Shown piece by piece: positions 1 through 10,735 of a DNA stretch of 64,000 nucleotides. The stretch is from Piezodorus guildinii. Taxonomy: Eukaryota > Arthropoda > Insecta > Hemiptera > Pentatomidae. Each line of letters opens with the position of its first letter. Position 1 is the stretch's first letter. The translations under genes and the position numbers were made by a program. Location: positions 115,303,977-115,367,976 of the forward strand of contig CM041298.1 in the NCBI GenBank assembly GCA_023052935.1. The letters are read 5' to 3'. The notes under the pieces are model-generated. The model worked only from the letters and a program-made list of their open reading frames with translations. It was not told where the DNA came from and did no database searches.

Positions 1-2
1 AA

Positions 3-1495
3 TTTGCACTACACCTTTCCAAGGTATTCACTCCTCATTCTGATCTCAATCCAACCCATACCGCAATAGTTGAAGAGTTCCTTACGTCACCGATACCAAT
101 TTCCTTACCACCTAAAGCATCAATCCCTCAGAGGTCAAATATCTTCTTCAAAAGCTTCCTCTCCGTAAATCCCCTGGATACGATCTCCTTACTCCTCAAA
201 TCCTAAGACAACTTCCACCTAAAGCCATTACATTCCTTACATATATCTATAACTGTATCCTACGCACTACCTATTTCCCTCTGTTGTGGAAACACTCGAC
301 TATCATCCTTTTCATAAAACCAGGCAAACCATCCAACTGTACGTCATCCTACAGACCTATTAGCCTTCTTCCGATCCTCTCCAAAATCTTCGAAAAACTC
401 CTATTAAAACGAATCCTAGCCAAATTTCACAATTTTCCTTCACACCAGTTTGGATTCCGTCCTCAACATTCCACGGTTCAGCAAGGACTCCGAGTTGTAG
501 ACCACATTTCCTCCGCTCTTGAGTGCAAGGAGTATTGTTCGGGTGCCTTTCTGTACATAGCTCAAGCTTTTGACCGGGTGTGGCAACCGGGACTGCTCTT
601 TAAGCTCAAAACCCATTTACCTCAATCCTTATACCTAATCTTCCGATCCTATTTATCCAACCGCTCCTTCCGAGTTCGCTGTGGTTCCGAATTTTCCGAA
701 CAATATACTGTTGAGGCCGGTGTTCCTCAAGGCAGCGTCTTAGGACCCGTCCTCTACATCCTCTTCACCGCCGATATCCCTACCGATCCCAATACCTTTC
801 TGGCAACATTTGCTGATGACACAGCCATTTTATCATCCAATTCCGATCCTGAAGCAGCATCGCTAAATCTCCAAAAGCACCTTTCCCTTGTCGAAGACTG
901 GTGCAATGCTTGGCGCATTAAGGTGAACGAAAGCAAATGCACTCACGTCACATTCGCCCTTCGACGCAAATCCTGTCCAACGGTTAATTTCAATTCCATA
1001 CCGCTTCCTTCCTCAGACACAGTCCGGTATCTCGGCTTTTTACTAGACAAAAGACTGACGTGGAACCCACATACAAGACTAAAAAGAAAGAAACTCAACC
1101 GCAGATTCGGCCAGTTATACAGACTACTGAACAGAAAATCATATCTTACAGTTGACAACAAATCACTAATATACAAGACAGTACTGAAACCTATATGGAC
1201 CTACGGACTTGAACTGTGGGGAACAGCTAAACATTCTAACATCAAACGCATCCAATCCTTCCAATCCAAAGTCCTCCGAACAATAGTTAATGCTCCTTAT
1301 TACGTTACCAACTGTACCCTATACCATGACCTTAATATTCCGTTTGTTTTAGACCTGGTACCATCCAAATTTTCCAAATTTCATCAGAACCTTAGTCATC
1401 ATCCTAACCCTCTAGCACAATCCCTATCCAGCACCACCCATCCCTACAATCCTCCTCGAAGATTGAAACGGCAGTGGCCACGAGACCTATTGTAA
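3..1495 (+). pseudogene. Jockey-like LINE ORF2, C-terminal reverse transcriptase, frameshifted
   Basis: Reverse transcriptase part of a Jockey-type non-LTR retrotransposon; the 5' part lies outside the window. Protein reads in frame 3 from base 3 to about 130 (ending PPKASIPQ), then continues in frame 2 from 131 with the fingers motif RKSPGYD, so an indel near 130 breaks it. The open frame runs to TAA at 1493-1495. Motifs in order: YRPISLLPILSKIFEKLL, FGFRPQHST, AFLYIAQAFDRVW (motif A), GVPQGSVLGPVLY, FADDTAIL (motif C), RYLGFLLDKRLTW, and a C-terminus NPPRRLKRQWPRDLL shared with the minus-strand Jockey copies. The first Asp of motif A, expected as FLD, is Tyr (TAC), so the enzyme should be dead even without the frameshift. 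Other LINE clades are possible but less likely. Confidence 0.88.
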
Positions 1496-1967
1496 ACATT
1501 TTAACTGGAGTTCTGACAATGGTCAGATCCTCCACTCATGTACGGTATGTTTGTGGCTACAGCGCCCTAACTCAGCCTCCACTGGCTCAGACCAGTGATG
1601 CGGCTGAGATAGAGGCGCTGGGATCTCTTGGATTCCGCTTTTTTCTCCACAAGTGGAGGGAAAAGCGCTTGCTGGGGTCCCTTTAGCAATTGTATATATT
1701 GTAAATATTTATGATTGTGTGTAAGATGTTTATTTATTTGCCAACTTTTTATTTATCTCAATAATAGGTTTTTGTTTCGATTTGTTTTGTTTTTTATTTA
1801 TTATTATTATTTTATTGTATATATATGAATTTATTTATGTTCTATTTTATGTAATTTGACCATTATTATTATTTTCTGTATATATAGAATGAATGTGGTC
1901 TCTTATCAATATTATTATTGTTCATTTTGTAACAAATTGTAATATATCTCAATAAAAAAAAAAAAAA
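1496..1967 (+). mobile_element. 3' UTR and poly(A) end of the Jockey-like LINE
   Basis: Non-coding tail after the RT stop. The part around 1560-1680 reappears in inverse complement around 58380-58480, which places both in the same Jockey subfamily. The element ends in AATAAA followed by an A run at about 1952-1967, and directly abuts a family B repeat. No target duplication can be checked because the 5' end is missing. Confidence 0.7.
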
Positions 1968-2540
1968 AATTTATAAAAGTGAAAAATGAAAAGAAAAAAA
2001 AAATTGAAATTTTAAACATAAACACGCTCTCATAAAATAACTCAGTTATTTTTGACGACAGAGAAAAGTATGTAGAGAGTTTTGGAATAAGTAAAGCGCG
2101 ATAAACAAAAAAAAAAAAAAAACAACAAAACAAACGAAAAATGAAAAAAATTGAAATATCACTCATGTATACGCTTGTAACTACGTTATTTTCGGAGATA
2201 GAGAAAAAAAATCATTATTGTTTTTTAACCAATGAGAGCTTTCGTTTCAAGAATCCGAACAACGAATAAAACGAAGAATCCGTCTCTCCTAATAAATAAA
2301 TTCAAATTTTTTCTTTGTTTTTAGTGCCATTTGATAGAGAATTAATTAATCATTGAAATTGGTTAACAGCCAGCTTAGATATTGCGTTTTTGAAATCAGT
2401 GGTAGTGTTATGATATGATGCTTTGAATTAGTGCTTTTAATATTACTTAATTGCCTATCAACAGCCATATAAACAGTTGTACCCTAATATTGTTATTTAG
2501 AAATAATAAACCATTGTGTAATAATTTGCAGCGTTTTTTC
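1968..2540 (-). repeat. Dispersed family B copy
   Basis: AT-rich non-coding repeat in the minus sense. It shares with other copies the text around CTCAGTTATTTTTGA, GCGCGATAAACAAA and the terminal block with TTAATTGCCTATCAACAGC and TGTGTAATAATTTGCAGCG. The related copy at 57570-58131 has the same order and orientation. No coding potential; the small ORFs here are A/T-run artefacts. Confidence 0.6.
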
Positions 2541-2833
2541 TGTTTTTGAACATAAAAACAGTAATAGAGATGTATAACATGTCGTTAAAAAGCTAAAGAT
2601 TTAAAAAAAATATATATATATACTCATATCATATACTCAAAATTGTATTGGGTTGTTTCACATGAAATGTCCGTTTTTATAGTTTCTGAAATACATAAAG
2701 GATTTTGCAGGTCTCTGTTGTTTTCTTCCGAATGTTTACATATTTCAAGTAAACAGTTATTAATCCTCTACCTTTGTATTATAAACATTATATTCCCAAT
2801 CAATTACCCACTTTTTAGTATACCTCTAAATAT

Positions 2834-3600
2834 ATTTTTTGTATTTCATTTATTTATTTAAAGAAATTTACAACTGTATTAAATAAATACAACAAGTAAA
2901 TAGGCTTTATATATGATTAGTACACATGGTAGTCCTGAGAAGAAACTACCCATTGGTAGCACTCCAATGTCTTATGGTAGGAGGTCTCTTGGCCATCTTC
3001 TTTTAAGGCGCCTCGGTGGGTTGTCGGGAATAGATATGGAGGAGAGGTCACGGACAAGCGGGTTTGAGTGGGCAGGGAGTTTGGGATGAAAAGGAGTATA
3101 TCTGTAACGGGCCAAGTCTTCTACTAATGGGATATTTAGGTTATTAGTAACTCATTATTTTATTAGTAACAAAATAAGGAGCATTGAGGATTTTACGAAG
3201 GATTTTGGATTGCAAGGATTGGATGCGAGAGGAATTCGATGGTTTAGTAGACCCCCATAGCTCAATGCCATAGGTCCAAATAGGCCTGATAATTGTGATA
3301 TAAATGAGTTTTTTGTAGTAAGTAGGAAGTTTTGAGCGTTTGTCAAGTAATTGTTGTAGTAATCTGTATCTACGAGCAGTTTCCTGTCGTTTCAGTCTAA
3401 TATAAGGATTCCATGTTAGGCGTTTGTCGAGGTGGAGTCCTAAGTACCGAATCTGTTCAACAGGAGAAAGTAGGATATTGTTAAAGGATACGGTGGGGCA
3501 GGAGACATAGGCTTACGACGTAGAGTGAAGGTGATTTGATGGGATTTATTAGGATTTATTTTGATTCCCCAGTTTTGACACCATTCTTCAATGGCTGATA
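2834..3600 (-). mobile_element. Jockey-like LINE fragment nested in the mariner
   Basis: Minus-strand, 5'-truncated Jockey-like copy. The complement encodes the YLG...LDKRLTWNP region and the shared C-terminus (RRLKR...), then a 3' UTR ending TTACAGTTGTAAAT-like and a degenerate poly(A), seen as T-rich sequence at 2834-2863. The 12-bp flanks ACCTCTAAATAT (2822-2833) and ACCTTTAAATAT (3601-3612) differ at one base and look like a target site duplication, which fixes the boundaries. Several stops and indels; not functional. Confidence 0.8.
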
Positions 3601-3610
3601 ACCTTTAAAT

Positions 3611-4264
3611 ATGAACATGGAAACACGCTATTTTCGAGTAATATTTTTGTACAAGTTTAAACTCGGTCATTCAGCAGCTGAGGCTGCTAGAAATATTTGC
3701 AAGGCGTTTAGAGAAGGGAGTGTTAATGAACGGACCATTCGCCGCTGGTTTGCTTAATTTTCAGCTGGGGATACCGACTTGGAAAACTTTCCCCGAGGAA
3801 GACCTCCGTTCGTAATAGACAACGATGTCCGCAAAGATACAATAGAAGGAAATTCCTACCAAACAGTTAAAGGACTCTCAGCACAACTAAATGCAAGTGC
3901 ATCTACCGTTTCTAGACATTTAAAGTGTATTGGGAGAGTAAAAAAGCTCGATACATGGGTACCTCATGATCTCACTGAGCGGCAGGCAGCAAGACCCCAT
4001 GTTTCAAAACATACCGTGGAAAAATTGAAAGATCTGGGCCACGAAGTTCTTCCGCACCCACCATATTCTCCTGACTTGTCTCCAACAGATTACCACCTGT
4101 TCAGGAATTTAGACAACTTCTTCAATGGAAAACTTTTTGAAAATGATGATCAAGTGAAAACTGCGTTTTCAGATTTCGTTTCACTTCAAAGCTCAGAGTT
4201 TATCAGTTCGGGGATAACAAAAGTTGGTGTCACGTTGCGAAAAATGTGTAGAAAAAGAAGGTAA
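3611..4264 (+). pseudogene. Mariner transposase remnant
   Basis: DDE/D transposase of the mariner family reduced to 217 codons (family members are about 345). ATG at 3611 overlaps the LINE target duplication. The N-terminal DNA-binding region is visible (LGHSAAEAARNICKAF, RTIRRWF). An in-frame TAA lies at 3755-3757. A second HTH-like part (GLSAQLNASASTVSRHLK) and the WVPHDLTERQ linker follow. Then the frame jumps to ARPHVSK, so roughly 110-120 residues with the first two catalytic aspartates are deleted. The third catalytic motif PPYSPDLSPTDYHLFRNL is intact. The downstream open part runs from about 3758 to the TAA at 4262-4264. Confidence 0.88.
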
Positions 4265-4377
4265 ATACTTCGAATAAAATTATCTTGATTTCATATGGTA
4301 TTTTTAATAAAAATCCTTTACCTTGAAAATGGACATTTCATGTGACATAATCCAATAGATGTTAAAGGATAATGAAT

Positions 4378-4480
4378 GCAATTAATTCTTTAACAATTTA
4401 TTTTTATCTCTAAATAAATTTTAAAAATTCTTAAATTGATTACAACGAAGGTGTGGTAATTGAAACCAGATTCCTTAGAT
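4378..4480 (-). repeat. Family A fragment (start region)
   Basis: Complement matches the first ~100 bp of family A: ATTAATTCTTTAA, TTTTTATCTCTAA, then a degraded GGAGGTAAGTGAAAG and CCAGATT. It abuts the right end of the mariner. Confidence 0.55.
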
Positions 4481-5109
4481 GAAATAGTATGGCGTATTTT
4501 GTTAACACTAAATGAAGGGCGTATGGAGGATCTTCGATAGGATGAAGGCTATGCCCTACCTACGCCTATGTAATAACTATTAACATTACTCTGTATACGT
4601 ATTAGAGTTAATGGAATACCTTTTTATTTTTGTCTCTAACAACATCTCCAAAACAATGTTTCGACGCAGAAGGTAACCAAGAACTATGATTTATCTGTAT
4701 CCCCTTGAGCTTAGATTCCTGTTACACAATTATAACTAGTTATTTAATAAGATCCACTTTCAGTTTGCAACGTTCCTGGCTAAACTAACTTAACCAAAAC
4801 TTCATTTAAGTCCATTTCTGGAGGTAGCTACTGGCTTTGGCAGGGGGTTTCCCCAGCGGAACCGAAGTTGAGGATCTAATGATAATGAAGTTTGATGGGT
4901 TTTGCAGGAAGTCAACAAATTAGGGGATAAGACGAAGAGGGGCCTATTCATTAGTGGAGTATGCTCGCCCAGTGATGAATGTGTAAATTCTAATTGGCAA
5001 GTTGACGCAATATGTCCTAAGGTGTTCTGCAGGATATTTGTTGAAAACACGTCCAAAACAAGGAATGCCCTGGTTTACTTCGTAATACTTCAAATAGATT
5101 ATAAAACCA
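4481..5109. other. Unassigned interval with an unrecognised open frame
   Basis: No family recognised. The minus strand is open for 84 codons at 4802-5056 (RFRWGNPLPKPVATSRNGLK at its end), and the plus strand has a readable but stop-broken protein-like text from about 4905 (GAYSLVEYARPVMNV, LTQYVLRCSAGYLLKTRPKQ). The interval is less AT-rich than its surroundings, so it may be an old element or a decayed exon. No splice sites support it as host coding. Confidence 0.3.
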
Positions 5110-5116
5110 CATGAAT

Positions 5117-5402
5117 GGTGTCACCTGTGGTGTAGTGGCTAGTATAACAATATTCTATACACAATGTCGCATGATCAAACTTACAGGTGGCCCTAAAATT
5201 CATCGATATATCGTGCTACGGAGGGGATGGGTATAATAAAGTGGTCCCTAGCCTATACAATGCCGATACTTCCGATACTTATAATTAAGATCTCTATCCT
5301 AATTAGACCTGGATAGGCTAAATTTAAGACTCTCACTGTAGAATCGTCCGATTAACCACGGTAGCATAAAGTGACATAAACAAAAAATAAAGTTACAAAC
5401 AG
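5117..5402 (+). mobile_element. tRNA-derived SINE, family 1
   Basis: Starts GTCACCTGTGGTGTAGTGGC, a pol III box-A-like head shared with 19864, and continues with the family 1 body (GGTGGCCCTA, AAGTGGTCCC, CCTGGATAGGC) to an A-rich tail ACATAAACAAAAAATAAAG. Box B is degraded here; the copy at 11905 keeps GGTTCGAACCC. Flanking CATGAAT at 5110-5116 and 5403-5409 may be the target duplication. Non-coding. Confidence 0.72.
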
Positions 5403-5656
5403 CATGAATAAAATCTGGTGAAACAACCCTAAGATGTTGGCCGATTAACGAAATATTCACCTTCTATGCCCAAAGTCACGTCACCTGACAGATGGCTTCA
5501 GGACTATTTAATGGGAGAAAAAAATTCTTATTTTTGTCATCCTTCAGAAAGCACGTAAAAAGGTGGTTCCCGAGCCAGTACGATATCACATATTCGTTAA
5601 ACATTAAAACATTAAACTGCAGCATCGTTGGATTAGCCACAGTAACATTAAGAGAC

Positions 5657-5962
5657 TGGGAGCGTCGCGGTCTAGTTGATAGTCTACTGCTCTATGAGTC
5701 CTAGGTTCGAATCCCACCAATGACGGAATATTTTTTATTCTGTTAATTTAGCGGGGGGTAGGGAGGGGAAGAGGGATATTGAGACCCAATTAGGGCAGAC
5801 CCAGCCTCTTCAAAGTGAGTATCCAAATTTGGAGAAAAAAAAACCTGGCGGCTGAATGTGATCAAGGCTTAATCACTTCATAGCATGGCCGTTGCTCTAG
5901 AAACAGTGCGAATGTCTTTATGTACTCACCCCAAGACTCTTCATGGGTTGTAGAGATACAGG
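5657..5962 (+). mobile_element. tRNA-derived SINE, family 2
   Basis: The head GGGAGCGTCGCGGTCTAGTT followed about 40 bp later by GGTTCGAATCCC gives A- and B-box pol III signals. The body contains GACCCAGCCTCTTCAAAGTG, CCTGGCGGCTGAATGTGATC and the end CTTCATGGGTTGTAGAGATA. The body recurs at 32046-32240 and, inverted, at 14163-14222, so this is a repeat family and not a tRNA gene. Confidence 0.7.
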
Positions 5963-6812
5963 TCTTCTGTTAGTCAAGTGACTAACCTTGTGAATAATTT
6001 TCCCTTTATAGTACGTAACACAGTTAGCAACATTTTCATTTTAGCAACAATTCATTTGGCATTGTACACGCACAAATGTTACATTTTCCCAACATTGTTT
6101 TAGCACAGTAACCTCAACATGAAAAGAGTAAGCTAAAGCTTGATTTAAACTGTAATTTACACTTTACATAATAACTGGTAACACTATCCATAATTTCTCC
6201 CATCGGGCTTCGTGAGGAGGAGGTGGACACAGATAAAATTGATTTTTTAGAGGTTTTTCTTAAATCTCTCCAAAAATATTATGTTTATCGCGAACATTCC
6301 AAGAAATAAAGTTAAAGAAATTTAAAAGTTATATAATACACCAATATATAAAAATCTCATGTCTAGGTGTTTGTGGTAGTACTCTTCCGAAAGGTGTTCC
6401 CAATACAATATTTTTTTTTTTTATTTTGTCTAAAAAAATCCCTAGAACCTCCAAAGTTCATCCTCATTACCTCACCCTCGCATCTTTAATCACGATTTTA
6501 GTATTTTTGTATGAAAATTATCCAAATAATTTAACTGTCGTTCGGAATGCAAAAATATAAAGGCATGGCTGCCAGAGGTCTTCCAGAGGGAGACTGTCAC
6601 GATCGAAAGAAATAGTAACGAGAAACAACTAAGTTGTTTAAAAAATCGTTTAAAAATAAATTACTTGTACGCTCAATTAAGGGCTAACATGTCTTCAGAG
6701 TAGTAGTTGAAAAACCTTAATGTTTGTGAAATAAATACATAGGAAAAATAACATGCAACCAAAAATATAAGTAATAGTTAGTTAAGATTACAATAAACAA
6801 AGGATCACTTAC
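5963..6812. other. Unassigned interval downstream of the LRR exon on its strand
   Basis: AT-rich, with a T run near 6410-6425 and a mildly GC-richer patch at 6195-6235. No ORF, repeat family or splice pair could be supported. On the minus strand it directly follows the donor of the LRR exon, so it is probably intron sequence of that gene. Confidence 0.35.
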
Positions 6813-6943
6813 CAAATACAGGTAAACCAGATTATTGCTCCAGGGGAACCGCAGCGAAGAGATCTGGTTACTGGTCAAGGACAGGAACTTCAACTTGGGA
6901 AAGTACCGTTTCGTCAAGTTGGTAACCTTCTTGATTTTGTTAG
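6813..6943 (-). CDS. Internal exon of a leucine-rich-repeat protein gene
   Basis: Best candidate for host coding sequence. Read on the minus strand, a pyrimidine-rich tract ends TTTCTCCACAG at 6944-6954, giving an AG acceptor. The exon follows and ends at TTG before GTAAGT (complement of 6807-6812), a canonical donor. The 131 bp encode NKIKKVTNLTKRYFPKLKFL then SLTSNQISSLRFPWSNNLVY and LYL. LKFLSLTSNQISSL fits the LxxLxLxxNxIxxL leucine-rich-repeat pattern, and NLVYLYL starts the next repeat. Most codons end in G or C, unlike the AT-rich surroundings. The exon begins one base into a codon and ends at a codon boundary. Neighbouring exons were not found, so receptor, adhesion or intracellular role cannot be decided. 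The open frame past the donor (to 6717) is intron read-through. Confidence 0.75.
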
Positions 6944-6989
6944 CTGTGGAGAAATACAAAAAAAATATATAAAATACAAATAAAATAAT

Positions 6990-7733
6990 TTTTTTTTTTT
7001 TATTCTTTTATTGATATTTACAACTGTAAATGAGCTAAATAGCTATATTCTATTCTATATTCTATAAATATAGAACATTGGCTTGAAAAAGTCTTGAGAA
7101 GAATCTACGCAGTGGTACTTCAGAGTTTATCTGGTAAGCAGGTCTCGAGGCCACCGTCTTTTCAGACACCTCGGAAGATTATCGGGAATAGATGCCGATG
7201 AGAGGATACGGACAAGCGGGTTCGTATGGGCGGGTAATTTGAAATGAAAGGAGGAGTGTCTTTTTTGGGCAATTTCTGCAACGAGTGGGATTTTCAGGTC
7301 TCTATGGATGAGTTTGATGGTAACAAAGTACGGTGCGTCTAGGATTTGTCGAAGGATTTTGGATTGCAAGGATTGGATGCGGGAGGAATTCGATGGTTTA
7401 GTGGAGCCCCATAGCTTAATGCCATAAGTCCAGATAGATCTAATAATGGTTGTGTAATTGAGTTTTTTGAAGTAAAGAGGGAGTTTTGATCGTCTGTAAG
7501 TAAGTGTTTTAATAGTCGATATCTACGGGCAGTTTCTTGTCGTTTAAGTCATGTATGAGGATTCCATGTAAGACGTTTGTCAAGATGAAGTCCAAGGTAT
7601 CGTATTTGTTCTACAGTGATAAGTGGGGTATAGTTAAAGGAAACAACTGGACAGGAAGGCATAGGTTTACGTCGTAGAGTGGAGGTGATTTGGTGAGATT
7701 TATTAGGATTTATTTTGATTCTCCAATCGTGAC
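6990..7733 (-). pseudogene. Jockey-like LINE, 5'-truncated, with 14-bp target duplication
   Basis: Minus-strand copy bounded by a perfect duplication ACAAATAAAATAAT at 6976-6989 and 7734-7747; the poly(A) is the T run at 6988-7002. It encodes the RT C-terminal part in two frames: WRIKINPNKSHQITSTLRRK...IRYLGLHLDKRLTWNP (7549-7737) and QSKILRQILDAPYFVT...LPRCLKRRWPRDLL (7127-7369). Frameshifts and stops separate them. The catalytic RT core is missing. The insertion lies just upstream (minus sense) of the LRR exon. Confidence 0.85.
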
Positions 7734-7747
7734 ACAAATAAAATAAT

Positions 7748-8120
7748 AAAATAAAAAATTATCATTATTCTGGGATCTAATCAGTTTTTGAACAAAAACA
7801 ATTATCATAGGTCAGAGCTAAAGTCTAGATTTCAATTCATTTTAGGTTGAATAGTTATATTTTGAGGATATTTTACATTTGATTCAAAGAATGAGATTAA
7901 GGGAAGTCAATAAATGTTAGGGTTTGAGGGAAGATAATGGCAGGACTTAATGGATAGAACTAGGCAAGATATTCCAAAAGGAGTGAAATCTAACAAGAAA
8001 TAATTCGCCAAATAAAGCAGTTCCAACTCATAGATTGTAAAATTGATTGGTTAAGATTCAGGTATTCATACAGTGGAAGGAGCTTAGTAGGTTCAGAAGT
8101 TGAGTTGTATAGAAAGGATT

Positions 8121-8170
<50 letters not shown>

Positions 8171-8449
8171 TTCGGAAAACGTTTGGTAAGTATTTTGGTC
8201 GCAGATAAGGGTGATTTGGACATGAAGTATTCACCACAGATATGTGTTATGAAGATGAAAATAATTAATATGACGCTTCAAAGGTTTTTAGGTTTTTTAT
8301 CGACCCTCAACCAAACTGCATAGGTCTTAAGTGCCCTTCAATTACTTTTGTAGTTATTCATTTTTGGTTTATTTTCAATAATTAACCTTTGTAATCGACC
8401 AAACAAATAATGCCCTTTCCAAAGATACGTAGAACTTCAATAAAGAATA
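7748..8449. other. Unassigned interval with a T homopolymer and a family B scrap
   Basis: AT-rich, no supported gene. An uninterrupted T run of about 43 bases sits at 8124-8166, probably the inverted poly(A) of a retroposed sequence. At about 8353-8447 the text (GGTTTATTTTCAATAATTAACCTTTGTAATCGACCA) matches the family B segment with the GTCGATTACAAAGG core, minus sense. Confidence 0.4.
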
Positions 8450-8914
8450 AAAATCTGGTGCGGGCAACATACGACTTTCACTTACCTCCGTTTTAAAAAT
8501 TGATTAAAGAATTTTCAAATACAGTTAGAGATAAAAATTAGTGACACCATTAAAGAATTAATTAAATTAAATTTCTATAGAAACATGTGTTTTATTAAAA
8601 ATCTATTGTATTATTATCTAAAATGCATAGTATAAAGTGGCTCTTCTGGTAGGCTGATTTTGATGAAAACGTTTTTGAAACATCTCGTGCATATAGTTGT
8701 CTTAAATATGAAATTTAAGTTTCATAGGACTTCTCGTTTACGCGCTGTAGTTACAACACACACACACACAGACCTTTTTCCGGGACTTGGTCATTTAAAT
8801 TCAGAGGACCCTAAAACGTCTATTCCCGTTGAAAATTAAAATTCGAAAATTTTCACTATCTCAATACTTTCGCTTACTATATATTTCATAAATAGGTAAG
8901 TGAAAGTAAAAAGA
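8450..8914 (+). repeat. Family A copy, internally deleted
   Basis: Starts AATCTGGTGCGGGCAACATA and ends with the family hairpin followed by GGTAAGTGAAAGTAAAAA. It jumps from TCTAAAATG directly to CATAGTATAAAGTGGCTCTT, losing about half of the element. A (CA)n tract lies before GACCTTTTTCCGGGACTTGG, as in other copies. No coding potential. Confidence 0.8.
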
Positions 8915-9449
8915 ATTAATTATATGAGAGTATCGTTTCCAAGAACTTATTTTCTTAATAATGCTTCAAGAAACAAAGAAGGATACTTTGTTTCTAAAAA
9001 TAAATTCAGAGGCGACGACATTAATTTTAATTATAATAAGACCTTTGTAAAATAATATCTCCTAAGGATTTTTTTTTTCGTTTGGGAAAATCAAAAGGAT
9101 GAGAATACCGAAGGGATGTCGCTAAGAATTCCTCAGCGGGGGCGATGGGCATTCCAGCGAAACAAATATAGCTCCGGAGTATTGGAATTTCTTGGAAGCG
9201 GTTTTATTTCAGAAATCAGGGAAATTCTACGAAAAAGGGAAATCCCAGCGATACCGCTTTCACTGCTTTAAAATCGCGGCAAATTGGAAACGAATAAAAT
9301 TCTTAATTAACTTACGAAGACAAAAGTATATTCGGAAAAACATGATAAAAATATTTAGAAAAAAAAAAAAAAACACCTACCTACCAAAATCGTTATGTAA
9401 AAACGATGTTTTTTTTTAAATACATTTTGCAGTGCAAGTATAAGTCACT
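8915..9449. other. Unassigned interval
   Basis: AT-rich. A somewhat GC-richer patch at 9110-9280 is open for 75 codons (9192-9419) but shows no recognisable domain and ends in an A run. No splice pair was seen. Confidence 0.3.
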
Positions 9450-10214
9450 ATTCCACAAAAAGGTCTGTGTGTGTGTGTGTGTGTGTGTGTGGTAACTCCG
9501 GGGCGAAAACTAAAAGTCCTATGAAACTGAAATTTCAAATTTAAGACAACTATACACCTGAGATGTTACAAAAACTTTTTCATCAAAATCAGATTATCAG
9601 AAGATTCACTTTATACTGAGCATTTTGGACCTTTTTACGATTTTCTCAAAAACGGCTTAAACGATTTTGATCAAACTCTCTTATCAATATAAAATTGAAT
9701 GAGCTTTAACTTTGTGTAGGATTCATTCTGATAGAAATAGTCTGACAGGGCTTAAATGCCGGTATTTTAAATTTTCTTTCTCTAAACTACCTTTAATTTT
9801 TTAGATTCGGTAAAAATAACTATATTATCTTGTTGCTACTGATAAATAACGGCCAAATATGCACGTTGAGAGAATTTGCTAAACAAATAAAGGAGAAAAG
9901 TGCAAAAATAATTTTTTATGCAATTTTTCTGTATTTGAAAACAAGAATAGTATTGTAGACGTATAATACACTGTTGGATAGCTAAATGTTTTAGGTTAAA
10001 TATTATCTAATACACAAATTGTTATTAGCCAGAAAGCTAATGGAGAGTGATGAAAAGCCGATAAAACTAACTGATTGTTGTAGATAAAAATATAATAGAT
10101 TATTTAATAAAACACATGTTTCCATTGAAATAATTTTAATTAATCCATTAACGATTTATTTTTATCTCTAAATTTTTTTAAAAATTCTTAAATTGATGGA
10201 CGCACCAGATTTTC
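9450..10214 (-). repeat. Family A copy
   Basis: Minus-sense copy. It begins (left) with CACAAAAAGGTCTGTGTG and a (GT)n tract, and continues through CTCAAAAACGGC, GGGCTTAAATGCCGG and GGAGAGTGATGAAAAGCCGA to the start-region end GGACGCACCAGATTTT. The terminal hairpin is missing at the left end. Confidence 0.78.
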
Positions 10215-10459
10215 TTTCGACGAACGATTGCGACGATATTCATAACCGAATTAAATAACTAAGGTGGGGAAATTTAAAACACTTTCATTTTGGAAAGAAA
10301 GATACTTTCTGAAGGATGCACCGTTTTCAAATTTGAGTGCCGAATATTCTGTTTGTCGGCTGCTAAACGTTAAGCTCAACATCTGCCACAGCGATAACTC
10401 AGATCACTTGTATTAAGGACCATTAAAAACTACTTTCGGCTTTGTCCGAATTAATTCCC

Positions 10460-10735
10460 CAAAATCTTGAATTTTTGCCCTCTTTCAGTAGAGTAGGAGG
10501 GGAAGACCTTATCTTAGATGGTTAGAACGCGAGACGGAGGGTGCATGGCGGATACTTGAGACCAGGAACTGTAGAACACAATATGATCTCAGTTGTCTAG
10601 AAATTATTTGGATGGCGAAGATTATTAAAGGAGACCAAGGACCACTAATGGAAGAAGAAAAAATTCAGTTAGAAAATTATAAGAAACCAATGAGAAGATA
10701 ATCAGATATGACTCACTAAACTTTAAGAAAGCCTT
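10460..10735 (+). pseudogene. Possible LINE ORF2 C-terminal tail (RTE-like)
   Basis: Reading RRGRPYLRWLEREAEGAW...LETRNCRTQYDLSCLEIIWM resembles the Arg-rich GRPxxRW tail found at the C-terminus of RTE-type endonuclease-reverse transcriptases, but only this short segment is present. It is followed by an A run at 10759-10784, which fits a retroposed 3' end. Low similarity by eye. Confidence 0.3.

Larger units (their letters stand above)
2648..4355 (+). mobile_element. Mariner (Tc1/mariner) element with TA duplication, internally deleted and interrupted
   Basis: Terminal inverted repeats of about 30 bp bound it: TTGGGTTGTTTCACATGAAA at 2648 and the complement of TTGGATTATGTCACATGAAA ending at 4355, matching at about 26 of 30 positions. 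TA dinucleotides lie outside both ends (2646-2647, 4356-4357). Removing the nested LINE (2834-3600) leaves about 940 bp, shorter than the roughly 1.3 kb of a complete mariner, because part of the transposase gene is missing. Non-autonomous and fossil. Confidence 0.85.

Noticed and set aside
8105..8323. Open frames through the T homopolymer
   Set aside because: Poly-Phe or poly-Lys artefacts on either strand.
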